This document shows positions 33,805 through 42,263 of a DNA stretch of 64,000 bases, in pieces (the first letter of the stretch is position 1; every line of letters begins with the position of its first letter). Origin of the DNA: Suilimivivens sp964393865 (lineage in GTDB: Bacteria > Bacillota > Clostridia > Lachnospirales > Lachnospiraceae); assembly GCA_964393865.1 (NCBI GenBank), contig CAYMUW010000003.1, positions 68,497 to 132,496 of the forward strand. The letters run 5' to 3'. The notes below the pieces were generated by a model. The model had not been told where the DNA came from. It saw only the letters and a program-made list of their open reading frames with translations, and did not search any database. A program made the translations under genes and the position numbers.

Positions 33805-34641
33805 ATGCCATTGCAGATGATGTATATTACTAATAATCCACAGATAGCCAGAATAGCTGAAAAGTATTCTGTAGATAGAATTTGGGTAGATTTGGAGCAG
33901 ATTGGCAAAAAAGAAAGACAAGGCGGCATGAATACCGTTCAGTCCATGCATTCAATAGAAGATGTTCATAGAATCAGGGAAAGCATTGAAGGGAAGGCAA
34001 AATTACAGGTCAGAGTAAATCCTATACATCAGAATTCAAAGCAGGAAATAGACAGGGTAATAAAGTATGGTGCGGATATTATTATGCTACCGTTTTTTGC
34101 CACTGCCGGAGAGGCAAGACAATTTATAGAAATGGTAAATGGCAGGGCAAGAACATGCTTACTGTTAGAAACGATCAGTGCGGAACAGAATTTGCAAGAG
34201 ATATTGGAAATTCCGGGAGTTGATGAAATTCATATAGGATTGAATGATTTACACTTACAATATCACCAAAAATTCATGTTTGAGCTTCTGGCGAATGGAA
34301 AAGTAGAGGAAATATGTAAAAAGATTAAAGCAAAAGGGATTCCTTATGGCTTTGGCGGAATTGCAAAATTAGATGAAGGCATGCTGCCTGCAAGACATAT
34401 CATTGCAGAGCATTACAGGATTGGATCAACGATGGCGATATTGTCAAGGAGTTTTTATGATTCGTGGATAGCGGATGATTTGGAAGAGGTGGAGAGAACC
34501 TTTAAATATGGTTTAGGAGAAATACGGGAGTATGAGCAAAGACTGGAACATGAAAGCGACGCTTTTTTTGAAAATAATAGGCAGACTGTGATAAAGGAAG
34601 TCGAGGAAATTCTGCAAATCATGAAGAATAAGGGGAATTAG
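33805..34641 (+). CDS. HpcH/HpaI-type class II aldolase / citrate lyase-family enzyme
   Basis: A 278-residue TIM-barrel protein. RIWVDLEQIGKKERQGG, LQVRVNPIHQNSKQEIDRVIKYGADIIMLPFF, LLLETISAEQNLQEIL and DEIHIGLNDLHLQY match the family: Glu and Asp metal ligands at the LLLETI and IGLNDL strands and Arg in RVNP binding pyruvate-type carboxylates. Members condense or cleave pyruvate or oxaloacetate with aldehydes; SbnG of staphyloferrin B is a citrate-making relative. It is followed immediately by a fold-III decarboxylase-like gene, the same partnering as sbnG-sbnH. The substrate here is unknown. Confidence 0.82.
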   Translation: MPLQMMYITNNPQIARIAEKYSVDRIWVDLEQIGKKERQGGMNTVQSMHSIEDVHRIRESIEGKAKLQVRVNPIHQNSKQEIDRVIKYGADIIMLPFFATAGEARQFIEMVNGRARTCLLLETISAEQNLQEILEIPGVDEIHIGLNDLHLQYHQKFMFELLANGKVEEICKKIKAKGIPYGFGGIAKLDEGMLPARHIIAEHYRIGSTMAILSRSFYDSWIADDLEEVERTFKYGLGEIREYEQRLEHESDAFFENNRQTVIKEVEEILQIMKNKGN

Positions 34642-34642
34642 C

Positions 34643-35869
34643 ATGAAGTTGAATTATAAAGTTTTAGATGATGTATCAGCAAAATATGGGGATTCCTTTT
34701 ATATCTTAAACAGTGATACATTTCGAAAAAATTATGAAGAAATGCTTGCTGCATTCATTGCAGTTTATCCGAATACCCGTATAGCTTACTCATATAAAAC
34801 AAATTATATACCAAAGCTATGCAGGGTAGTGAAAGAAGCAGGAGGAGCTGCAGAAATTGTATCGGAGATGGAACTATGGCTTGCGGAGAAGATCGGTGTC
34901 AAGGGGGCTGATATTTATTATAACGGTCCATATAAAAAAGCACAATTTGTGGAAAAACTGCTTTTGCAAGGAGGGCATGTCAATATAGATGCCGGCTATG
35001 AAATAGAAATTGTAGAAGAAATTGCCCGACAGCATCCTGATATGGAATTTCAGATAGGCGTTCGTTGTAATGTGGATATCGGGCAGAAAGTACCGTCCAG
35101 ATTTGGATTTGATATAGCTTCCGGAGCATTGGAAAAGACAGTAAAGCGGGTGAATCAAATTCCTAATGTAAGGGTCAATGGATTACATTGTCACATTCCG
35201 TTCCGCACTTTGGATTCTTACGTGAAGAGAATGGAAGTGTTAGTGAAAATATTAAACCTTTTTCCAGACTATGAATGGGATTACATTAGTCTTGGGGGAG
35301 GTTATCTGGGGAAAATGAATGAGCAGATGGCAAAGCAGATGACATTTCAGCCTCCGGCGTTTTCGGATTATGCCGCAGTTGTAGCAGGAGGAATGGAGAA
35401 TTATTTTGCTGGTGTAGCTAAAAAACCAATGCTAATTATTGAACCGGGTAGTGCGCTGGCTGCCAACACGATGAAATATGTCATGCGTGTTATTGATATA
35501 AAGAAGGTGCGTGATAAACAGATTGCAAGCTTAGCAGGAAGTTCATATCAAATTAATCCGTCTGTTAAGGATGTCAATAGACCAATTACAGTTTATCATT
35601 CCATAGAAAGCTTACCACAGGAGGAATACGATTGCCTGGACATGGCAGGCTACACCTGCATAGAGTCTGATTATTTGTATAAAAACTATAAAGGAAAATT
35701 GGCGAAAGATGATTTTGTAATACTGGATAATGTAGGTTCTTACAGTGTGGTGATGAAGCCGCCCTTTATATTGCCGGATATACCGATTTTGGAGATTCTG
35801 GAAAATGGTCAGGCAGAGCTTGTGAAACATCCGCAGACAGCGAAAGATGTGTTTGCGTATTATAGTTAA
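34643..35869 (+). CDS. Fold-type III PLP decarboxylase-like enzyme (diaminopimelate/ornithine decarboxylase family)
   Basis: A 408-residue protein with the alanine-racemase-type barrel plus beta domain. K52 in AYSYKTN is the PLP lysine, GLHCHIPFRT the phosphate/histidine strand, SLGGGYLG the glycine loop, and C339 in YTCIESDYLY the catalytic cysteine of the dimer partner. The usual EPGR element reads E267-P-G-S270, losing the conserved arginine, so the substrate probably differs from diaminopimelate. It starts 1 nt after the aldolase stop. Likely decarboxylates (or less likely racemises) an amino acid produced with the two preceding enzymes. Confidence 0.8.
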   Translation: MKLNYKVLDDVSAKYGDSFYILNSDTFRKNYEEMLAAFIAVYPNTRIAYSYKTNYIPKLCRVVKEAGGAAEIVSEMELWLAEKIGVKGADIYYNGPYKKAQFVEKLLLQGGHVNIDAGYEIEIVEEIARQHPDMEFQIGVRCNVDIGQKVPSRFGFDIASGALEKTVKRVNQIPNVRVNGLHCHIPFRTLDSYVKRMEVLVKILNLFPDYEWDYISLGGGYLGKMNEQMAKQMTFQPPAFSDYAAVVAGGMENYFAGVAKKPMLIIEPGSALAANTMKYVMRVIDIKKVRDKQIASLAGSSYQINPSVKDVNRPITVYHSIESLPQEEYDCLDMAGYTCIESDYLYKNYKGKLAKDDFVILDNVGSYSVVMKPPFILPDIPILEILENGQAELVKHPQTAKDVFAYYS

Positions 35870-35884
35870 ATTGGAGAGGTATCA

Positions 35885-36841
35885 ATGGTAGAAGATAAAA
35901 AGGTATCAATTATTCTATGTTTTTATAATGAAGAAAGATACTTGCAGGAAGCGATTGACAGTGTGCTTTCACAGACATATCACAATTTTGAGTTGATTAT
36001 TATTAATGATGGTTCAACAGATAGAAGTGATGAGATTGTAAAGCAATATTCTGATGATCGCATTGTTTACCGGATAAATGATGGAAATAAGAGACTGGCA
36101 TATTCCAGAAACAGGGGGCTTGAACTTGCAACAGGTGACTATATTGGCTTTTTTGACGGTGATGATATCATGCTGCCGGATAAAATAGAAAAGCAAGTCA
36201 GGTATTTGAAGGAGCATGAGGATATTATTCTTTTGAGCGGAGGTTATCAATATATGGATGCTCAGGGAAATGCACAGGGTGAGGTGGTTGAGCCTAGATA
36301 TGTAACGGATGAGCAGATAAGAGCTTACATGTTGTATGGTAATTGCATTGCTTGTGCGGGAGCGGCTCTTTTTTGCAGGGAAGTTATAGATAAATATGAT
36401 GTGCGGTTTAATGAAAAGAGTATGGCATCGGAAGATTATGGATTGTGGATTGATATGATGCCTTATGCTAAATTTGAAAATATAAGCGATTGCTTTTTTT
36501 ATTATCGAGTAAATCATGGCTCGAAAGCGATGAATATTGTTAATCAGGATAGAGCAGCATATGATGCCGAAATCAGAGAGCTTTTAAGACACGCATGGAC
36601 TCAAAGGGGATTTTTACTGGAGGAAAAAGATATCTTCTTTTTTCATCATTTTTTTTACAGAAGAAACCGGATATGGAAACCTTTTGATGTGTATCAAGGC
36701 GTTAAGCTATATCAGAAAATTAGAAAACAGTTGTGCACACTGGAACTGAAGGAAGGCAGCCTTATCTTGCAATATTATAAAGAAAAGTGGCTTTGTACGT
36801 ATCGAATATATTGGATTATAAAAAAATGGCAGATACGGTAA
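35885..36841 (+). CDS. GT2 glycosyltransferase
   Basis: A 318-residue GT-A enzyme: VSIILCFYNEERYLQEAIDSVLSQTY, IIINDGSTDRSDEIV, RLAYSRNRGLELATGDYIGFFDGDDIMLPDKI with the DGDD metal site, and an acidic ASEDYGLW catalytic-base region. This is standard inverting GT2 architecture of capsule loci. It has no membrane segments. It starts 15 nt after the decarboxylase with GGAGAGG upstream, so it belongs to the same transcript. Specificity unknown. Confidence 0.88.
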   Translation: MVEDKKVSIILCFYNEERYLQEAIDSVLSQTYHNFELIIINDGSTDRSDEIVKQYSDDRIVYRINDGNKRLAYSRNRGLELATGDYIGFFDGDDIMLPDKIEKQVRYLKEHEDIILLSGGYQYMDAQGNAQGEVVEPRYVTDEQIRAYMLYGNCIACAGAALFCREVIDKYDVRFNEKSMASEDYGLWIDMMPYAKFENISDCFFYYRVNHGSKAMNIVNQDRAAYDAEIRELLRHAWTQRGFLLEEKDIFFFHHFFYRRNRIWKPFDVYQGVKLYQKIRKQLCTLELKEGSLILQYYKEKWLCTYRIYWIIKKWQIR

Positions 36842-36852
36842 GGTAAGAATAA

Positions 36853-38229
36853 ATGATAGAATTAGATTTTTTGTTTATATATGAACATAAAGTAAGAGAG
36901 CTTGAAGCACTTTGCCTCATGAAATATGAACTGGATCGAAGAGGATATCAAACCAAAATAGTCTATGTTGATGATGCTGTAAATGCTTCTGCATCCACAC
37001 CGATTTATCATGCAAAGGTGTTATGTACTATGGCATGTTATGATAACTATACCCTTTTCTGGCATAGCAAGGAATTTGTGAAGTTTGAAAAGGTAATCGA
37101 TCTGCAATGGGAGAATATTGTCTATCCTAAAGATGAGCAAAGGGAAGATGCTTACAAAAATTTTTGGGGAATAGGCAAGGAAGTGGTACATGTTTCCTGG
37201 GGCAGGCAAAATGTCAGGCGGTTATTGGAAGTTGCTCATTTAGATGAGAAAAAGGTGAAACTGACAGGGCATGTGGGAATGGATTTTCTGCGGGAGCCTC
37301 TCAGTCGTTATTATTTATCTAAGGAGGAAGTCTTTGCCAAATATAATATTCCTATGAATAAGAAGGTATTTTTATTTGCTTCTCCTTATTATGGAGACTG
37401 CCTGACGGAGAAATATATTGCAGGTATGCGCAAAGCTTTTGGAGATGATTGGGGAGAATATTATAAGTTTATGTGTGACTCCCAGAAGGAGATTCTTAAG
37501 TGGTTTGAGAAAATCTGTATAGAGAATTCTGATATTATATTAATATTCCGTCCGCATCCGGGTCACTCCAGTATTATGGCGGAAAAGCTGGCAGGGAAAT
37601 GTGATAATTTTCGGATTATATCGGGTGAATCTGTTAAACAGTGGATTGTGGTTTGTGATAAAATTTATACGGGAAACAGTTCTGTGATAGTAGAAGCATA
37701 TTTTGCCAAAAAAATGTGTCAGCTTTTGTTTCCTTTTCCTGTAACCTCCGGATATGAATTGAAATTAATTGCTGATTCAGGTAAAATTACAACATATGAG
37801 GAATTTAAGATGTCGATATGTGGTAAAGAGGAAGTCTTTCCGATACCGACTCAAAATATTGAAGAAATTTACCTGATTGATTGGAATACCGCAAATTATG
37901 TAAAGTTTGCTGATATGGCAGAAGAGGTTTTACAAGACAATTATTATTGCCTTACAAAGCGGCAACTGCGTATGTATAAGGAATATAGTCCTATGCAGTA
38001 TATGCTCAGATTGTTTATTTGGATGAAGCCTGTTTATAAGTGCTATCTGTCACTGCTGAATAATCAAAAGCTCAAATGGCCTTTATTAGAACGACAGAGA
38101 AAGATACGTGAGAATGAATATAAAAGAATTGCAGAAAATGAACGGGAGCATACTCATGAGCTTACCAGTGAGGAAGAAATCATTTCCATTATAAGCAGAA
38201 TCAAATTTGCTTTGGAGAGCAAGGTATAA
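36853..38229 (+). CDS. GT-B 'surface carbohydrate biosynthesis' protein, glycerophosphotransferase-like
   Basis: A 458-residue protein. The C-terminal half has IILIFRPHPGHSS and IYTGNSSVIVEAYFAKKMC, the RPHP and NSS motifs shared by TagB/TagF-type CDP-glycerol transferases and a family annotated as surface carbohydrate biosynthesis proteins. The N-terminus FLFIYEHKVRELEALCLMKYEL is typical of the latter. Its direct neighbour is a CMP-sugar synthetase, which makes a CMP-sugar-dependent transferase attractive, but this is inference. The C-terminal ~60 residues are charged and helical. Confidence 0.65.
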   Translation: MIELDFLFIYEHKVRELEALCLMKYELDRRGYQTKIVYVDDAVNASASTPIYHAKVLCTMACYDNYTLFWHSKEFVKFEKVIDLQWENIVYPKDEQREDAYKNFWGIGKEVVHVSWGRQNVRRLLEVAHLDEKKVKLTGHVGMDFLREPLSRYYLSKEEVFAKYNIPMNKKVFLFASPYYGDCLTEKYIAGMRKAFGDDWGEYYKFMCDSQKEILKWFEKICIENSDIILIFRPHPGHSSIMAEKLAGKCDNFRIISGESVKQWIVVCDKIYTGNSSVIVEAYFAKKMCQLLFPFPVTSGYELKLIADSGKITTYEEFKMSICGKEEVFPIPTQNIEEIYLIDWNTANYVKFADMAEEVLQDNYYCLTKRQLRMYKEYSPMQYMLRLFIWMKPVYKCYLSLLNNQKLKWPLLERQRKIRENEYKRIAENEREHTHELTSEEEIISIISRIKFALESKV

Positions 38230-38274
38230 TTGCACTGCCATAAAATATAATAACAACCTCAGGAGGAAACGAAA

Positions 38275-38955
38275 ATGGATCAAACAATTACCGCCATTAT
38301 TCCAGTAAAAGGAAACAGTACCAGGTTACCAAATAAGAATATCTTACCTTTTGCAGACTCAAATCTGCTTATTCACAAAATTCGACAGTTAAAGCAGGTG
38401 GAAGAAATTACAGATATTATAGTATCTTCTGACTCAGATGAGATGCTTGCCATGGGAGAAAAGGAAGGCGTTACTGCAATTAAACGTCCCATTCAGTATG
38501 CAAACGAATCAGTGCCATTTGGAATGTTCCTTGAATATATCAGTGATGAAATGCCTAATGAACATATTATGTGGGCTTGTGCCACATCCCCTTTGGTAGA
38601 ACCTTATTTATATCGCAAGGCAATTAAAACTTATTTTGAAAAGCTGGAAGAAGGATATGATTCACTAATTACATGTGATCCTTATCAGACATATCTGATG
38701 GATGAGAATGGACCGCTTAATTTTAGTATGGGACTTGCACATAAAAATTCGGAGCAGTTACCGAAGCTTTATCACTTCTCCAACGGGATTAATCTTGCTC
38801 CTCGTGTGAAGTTAAAAGAATGGCATTATAATTATGGACCTAATGCTTATCGATTAATTATCAATAAAAGAGAAGCTGCAGATATTGACGATATTTATGA
38901 TTATGAAATTGCAAAGGCATTGTATGCAATGAAAGATCCTAATCCAACGATATAA
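38275..38955 (+). CDS. CMP-sugar (acylneuraminate/KDO-type) cytidylyltransferase
   Basis: A 226-residue nucleotidyltransferase. ITAIIPVKGNSTRLPNKNILPF is the CTP-binding loop (RxPxKN), IVSSDSDEM and CATSPLVEPYLY the sugar-side elements, and AADIDDIYDYEIAKAL the C-terminal acidic pair of the NeuA/acylneuraminate cytidylyltransferase family. These enzymes activate 2-keto-3-deoxy sugar acids as CMP derivatives. The length matches single-domain members. AGGAGG lies about 7 nt before ATG 38275. No NeuB, NeuC, KdsA or KdsD homolog is in the window; the aldolase at 39070 may supply the acid. Confidence 0.88.
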   Translation: MDQTITAIIPVKGNSTRLPNKNILPFADSNLLIHKIRQLKQVEEITDIIVSSDSDEMLAMGEKEGVTAIKRPIQYANESVPFGMFLEYISDEMPNEHIMWACATSPLVEPYLYRKAIKTYFEKLEEGYDSLITCDPYQTYLMDENGPLNFSMGLAHKNSEQLPKLYHFSNGINLAPRVKLKEWHYNYGPNAYRLIINKREAADIDDIYDYEIAKALYAMKDPNPTI

Positions 38956-39015
38956 ATGAGGAATAAGCATATACACTCGGAGATAGTCAGAAGGTTAGAA
39001 GGGGGGAGTGGTGGG

Positions 39016-39044
39016 TTGCGTAATTTATGAACATATGATAGAAT
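39016..39044 (+). promoter_or_regulatory. Candidate promoter upstream of the aldolase gene
   Basis: TTGCGT (39016-39021) and TAGAAT (39039-39044) lie 17 bp apart within the 114-nt gap after the cytidylyltransferase gene. TG at 39036-39037 gives an extended -10 (TGATAGAAT). The same TGATAGAAT string recurs at 43972-43980 in another gap. A G6 run lies just upstream at 39001-39006. Transcription could restart here for the aldolase and phosphatase genes. Prediction only. Confidence 0.45.
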
Positions 39045-39069
39045 TTATGCATGTTTTTAGGAGAACATT

Positions 39070-40641
39070 ATGAGACATGACAAGCTACTGGACTGTACAT
39101 TGCGAGATGGCGGTTATATAAATGACTGGAAATTTGGTTTTCACACCATCAGGGATATTATTAGGAAACTGGTTGATTCCCAGGTAGATTATGTGGAAGT
39201 TGGTTTTTTGCGCAATTGCGATTATGATCGTGATAGGGCTCTTTTTAATAATTGTGCAGAAATAGCGCATGTTTTGCCGGATAAGCGAGGCAATACATTG
39301 TTTACTGCTATGGCGCTGCATAATAAATATGATATTAATAAATTGGAAGCGTATGACGGAAGGACGATTGATGCAATCAGGGTAACCTTTCATGATTATG
39401 ATATAGATGAAGGACTTTCTTTTATTCAAAAAGCAAAGAATAAAGGGTATAAGGTATTCTGTAATCCTATAAATATTATGGGATATTCGGATGAAATGCT
39501 TTTAAAGCTTTTTCAAAAGGTAAATCAGATACAGCCTTATGCCTTTTCTATTGTGGATACTTTTGGGTCTATGATGAAATCGGATCTTCAAAGGATATAT
39601 TTTCTTGCAGAGCATAATCTTGATAAGGCGATTGTGATAGGGTTGCACCTGCATGAAAATCTTGCATTGTCTTATTCATTGGCACAGGAATTTATTGCCA
39701 TGAAGTCGTCAGAACGGAAAAGTGTTATAGATGCGTCCATGATGGGGATGGGCAGAGTTCCGGGAAATCTATGCATGGAACTTATTATGGATTATATGAA
39801 TAAAAACCAGGGAGGCGTTTATGATGTGAATCCGGTTTTGGATGGGATTGATGATCATATTGCCCAGCTGAAGCAGATAGAGCCATGGGGATACAATACG
39901 GCGTATGCCTTGTCAGCTAAATATAATCTGCATAGAAACTATGCGGAATTTCTTCTGGGTAAGGGGCGCCTTCGCGCAAAGCAGATTAATCAGATACTTG
40001 CCAGTATTGAGCCATATAAAAAGACAGCTTATGATGAGGCGTATATCGAATCCTTGTATGCGGGCTTTCAGAATCATGAGGTAAACGACCAAAAGCTGGT
40101 ACAGCAACTGAAAGAGCAATGGCAGGATCGTATTATTCTGATTTTAGCACCGGGGACTAGTATTGTTACGCTGAAGGAACAGATCAATCAATTTATTACT
40201 GAAAAGAAGCCTGTAATTCTGTCAGCGAATTTTATTCCGGAAATATATAAGCAGGACTATGCATTTTACTCGAACGCCATGCGCTATAGTGCAATTGAAG
40301 ATAAATGTGATATGGGTAATTTGTTGGTTACATCAAATCTGATGGATGTATGCAGCAGCGAAAATATGTTGAATTATGCGGATTTATGTTTTGACGATAA
40401 AGGAAAGAGTGATAATTGTGTTATCATGTTAATGAGGCTGATGATCCGATTAGGGAAACAACAGGTTTATGTGGCGGGGTTTGATGGCTACAAGCCTGAG
40501 GAATGTAATTATATCTCATCTTATATGGCAAATCAGCATACCAAGGGGCAGGAGGAAAACATTAAAAATACTAGTTATGTTGCAGATATCCGCAAGAAAC
40601 TGGAAGTGATTTTTTTGACTCCGTCACTGTACGATAAATAA
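39070..40641 (+). CDS. DRE-TIM (HMGL-like) aldolase with extra C-terminal domain
   Basis: A 523-residue protein. Residues 1-~310 form an aldolase barrel: LLDCTLRDGGYINDWKFG is the DxTLRDG metal/keto-acid motif, and H193-L-H195 in GLHLHENLAL is the metal-binding HxH. Relatives include 4-hydroxy-2-oxovalerate aldolase, which adds pyruvate to aldehydes, and isopropylmalate-type synthases. Residues ~345-523 form a second Rossmann-like domain (IILILAPGTSIVTL, VILSANFI, VYVAGFDGYKPE) reminiscent of MptE/DUF115-type folds. Between a CMP-sugar synthetase and a KdsC-like phosphatase, it probably makes a 2-keto-3-deoxy sugar acid from pyruvate. GGAG precedes ATG 39070. Confidence 0.8.
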   Translation: MRHDKLLDCTLRDGGYINDWKFGFHTIRDIIRKLVDSQVDYVEVGFLRNCDYDRDRALFNNCAEIAHVLPDKRGNTLFTAMALHNKYDINKLEAYDGRTIDAIRVTFHDYDIDEGLSFIQKAKNKGYKVFCNPINIMGYSDEMLLKLFQKVNQIQPYAFSIVDTFGSMMKSDLQRIYFLAEHNLDKAIVIGLHLHENLALSYSLAQEFIAMKSSERKSVIDASMMGMGRVPGNLCMELIMDYMNKNQGGVYDVNPVLDGIDDHIAQLKQIEPWGYNTAYALSAKYNLHRNYAEFLLGKGRLRAKQINQILASIEPYKKTAYDEAYIESLYAGFQNHEVNDQKLVQQLKEQWQDRIILILAPGTSIVTLKEQINQFITEKKPVILSANFIPEIYKQDYAFYSNAMRYSAIEDKCDMGNLLVTSNLMDVCSSENMLNYADLCFDDKGKSDNCVIMLMRLMIRLGKQQVYVAGFDGYKPEECNYISSYMANQHTKGQEENIKNTSYVADIRKKLEVIFLTPSLYDK

Positions 40642-40652
40642 GGACTGTAAAA

Positions 40653-41183
40653 ATGAAGGATAGAGAGAAGCTTAAACAAATTAAATACTTGATTATTGAT
40701 GTGGACGGAACGTTGACGGACGCTGGCATCTATTATGATGAACATGGAAATGAATTGAAAAAGTTCTGCACCAAGGACGCAGCGGGTTTTTTTGCGGCTC
40801 ATCAGGCCGGAATAAAAATTATGATCCTCACCGGAAGAGAGTGTGCAGCAACCACCCGGCGTATGAAGGAAATGAAAGTGGATTATTTGGTTCAGGACTG
40901 TAAAAATAAGGTAAAGTATATACAGGGCTTTATGAGGGAGAATAATATTAGTAAAGAGGACTTGGGATATTTGGGAGATGATTTGAATGATTTGCCGGGG
41001 ATGAGTTTATGCGGTTTCGTCGGGTGTCCGGCAGATGCTTGCGAGGAAGTAAAGGAAAGGGCTGATTATATATCCGACGTTAAGGGTGGATATGGGGCAG
41101 TGAGAGACATTATATCTTATCTTTTAAGAGAATGTGGAGAGTGGAAAGCTGCAATATCAGAAGTTTATGGAATTGGTATATAA
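40653..41183 (+). CDS. KdsC-like HAD phosphatase (3-deoxy-octulosonate 8-phosphate phosphatase family)
   Basis: A 176-residue cap-less HAD enzyme. D16-V-D18-GTLTDAGIYY is motif I, ILTGRECAATTRR motif II, and LGYLGDDLNDLPGM motif III/IV, followed by the KdsC C-terminal GGYGAVRDI. KdsC removes the phosphate from a 2-keto-3-deoxy-sugar phosphate before CMP activation. Length and motif order match KdsC/NeuA-fused phosphatase domains closely. It starts 11 nt after the aldolase. Its role in an ulosonic acid pathway with 38275 and 39070 is a strong contextual inference. Confidence 0.88.
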   Translation: MKDREKLKQIKYLIIDVDGTLTDAGIYYDEHGNELKKFCTKDAAGFFAAHQAGIKIMILTGRECAATTRRMKEMKVDYLVQDCKNKVKYIQGFMRENNISKEDLGYLGDDLNDLPGMSLCGFVGCPADACEEVKERADYISDVKGGYGAVRDIISYLLRECGEWKAAISEVYGIGI

Positions 41184-41204
41184 CGAAAGGACATATGATT
41201 TTGC

Positions 41205-42248
41205 ATGAAGATAATAAATAAGGATGATAGGTCGGAGATGTTGAAATTCCTTCATCAATGCAGGATTCATCGTGGTGATAAAGAATTTAGAAAATTGGTG
41301 TTAGAAGGGTATCATAATCCTGATTTTCTGGAACTGCATAGTTATGGGAACGAATACCCGGGACAGATTATATACCATATAGGGGCATATGGATGTTCTG
41401 TTGGCTTTTTTGCGGAATTTTTGTATATTTTGATACGCTTATATTTTGCTACAGACCGAGGATTTACTCCGTATGTTTATTGGGGAGAGGAATGTTTATA
41501 TTACGAAGAGGATGGAGTTGACAATGAACATAATGCATTTTTGTATTATTTTAATCCTGTTTCTTCTGTGATTTGTTCGGATAATGCTGCACATGTGCTT
41601 GTAGCAACAGATTACCATATTCATGATGTTCAGGATCGATTGAATACTCATGGCTATGCCGTGTCAGATGAATATATGGATGGACTGAGCAGTATGGTGA
41701 GGAAGTATATCCGGTATAATGAAAAAACAAAAAATTATTTAGAAAACGGTTATGAAACCTTAATTGGGGATAAAAAGGCATTAGCAGTACATTTTCGGGG
41801 GACAGACTATCGAAGGCAGTACAATAATCATCCTGTATTTATTACTTTGGAAGAGGAAATTGCAAAGGTTCGTGAGCTTCTCCAAAATAAGGATTATGAA
41901 GTGATTTTCCTTGCTACGGATGAGCAGGAGGCAGTTAATACTTTTCGCAAAGAATTTGGAGAACAGGTTAAAGTTTTTGAAGATACTTATCGGGCAGAGG
42001 GCGGGGATGAATCTGTTGCTTATAGTAGTATAAGTAGAGAAAAGCATCATTACTTGCTAGGCCTTGAAGTGTTACGGGATGAATATATGCTTACAAGATG
42101 CGATGGCCTTGTATGTGGAATTTCCAATTTGACTCTTTCAGCAAGAATGATGCGCAGGGCATGGTATGATAGGGATTATGATGATTTGGTAATATTAAAC
42201 CATGATTTATGTCATAATGACCGCCAGTTTTGTGATGCGGAGCATTAG
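41205..42248 (+). CDS. Fucosyltransferase-like protein (GT23/NodZ-like fold)
   Basis: A 347-residue protein. ALAVHFRGTDYRRQ matches the HxRxxD element of alpha-1,6- and O-fucosyltransferases (NodZ/FUT8/GT23 and relatives), VIFLATDEQEAVNTFR the following strand, and CDGLVCGISNLTLSARMM the GDP-binding tail region. The N-terminal half has YHIGAYGCSVGFFAEF. No membrane segment is evident. No strong ribosome site precedes ATG 41205. The exact GT family is uncertain; a GDP-fucose-type donor is inferred. Confidence 0.65.
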   Translation: MKIINKDDRSEMLKFLHQCRIHRGDKEFRKLVLEGYHNPDFLELHSYGNEYPGQIIYHIGAYGCSVGFFAEFLYILIRLYFATDRGFTPYVYWGEECLYYEEDGVDNEHNAFLYYFNPVSSVICSDNAAHVLVATDYHIHDVQDRLNTHGYAVSDEYMDGLSSMVRKYIRYNEKTKNYLENGYETLIGDKKALAVHFRGTDYRRQYNNHPVFITLEEEIAKVRELLQNKDYEVIFLATDEQEAVNTFRKEFGEQVKVFEDTYRAEGGDESVAYSSISREKHHYLLGLEVLRDEYMLTRCDGLVCGISNLTLSARMMRRAWYDRDYDDLVILNHDLCHNDRQFCDAEH

Positions 42249-42263
42249 AAAAGCGAGTATGAG

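Noticed and set aside
32861..35869. A siderophore (staphyloferrin B-like) locus
   Set aside because: The sbnG/sbnH-like pair is present but no IucA/IucC synthetases, transporter or other sbn genes occur.
38230..38274. TATAAT-like sequence (AAATATAATAACA) before the cytidylyltransferase gene
   Set aside because: The nearest TTGCAC is only about 10 bp away, so -35/-10 spacing is wrong.
39001..39006. G6 run between genes
   Set aside because: Not in a coding frame and only six bases; not counted as a phase-variable tract, though it lies just upstream of a predicted promoter.
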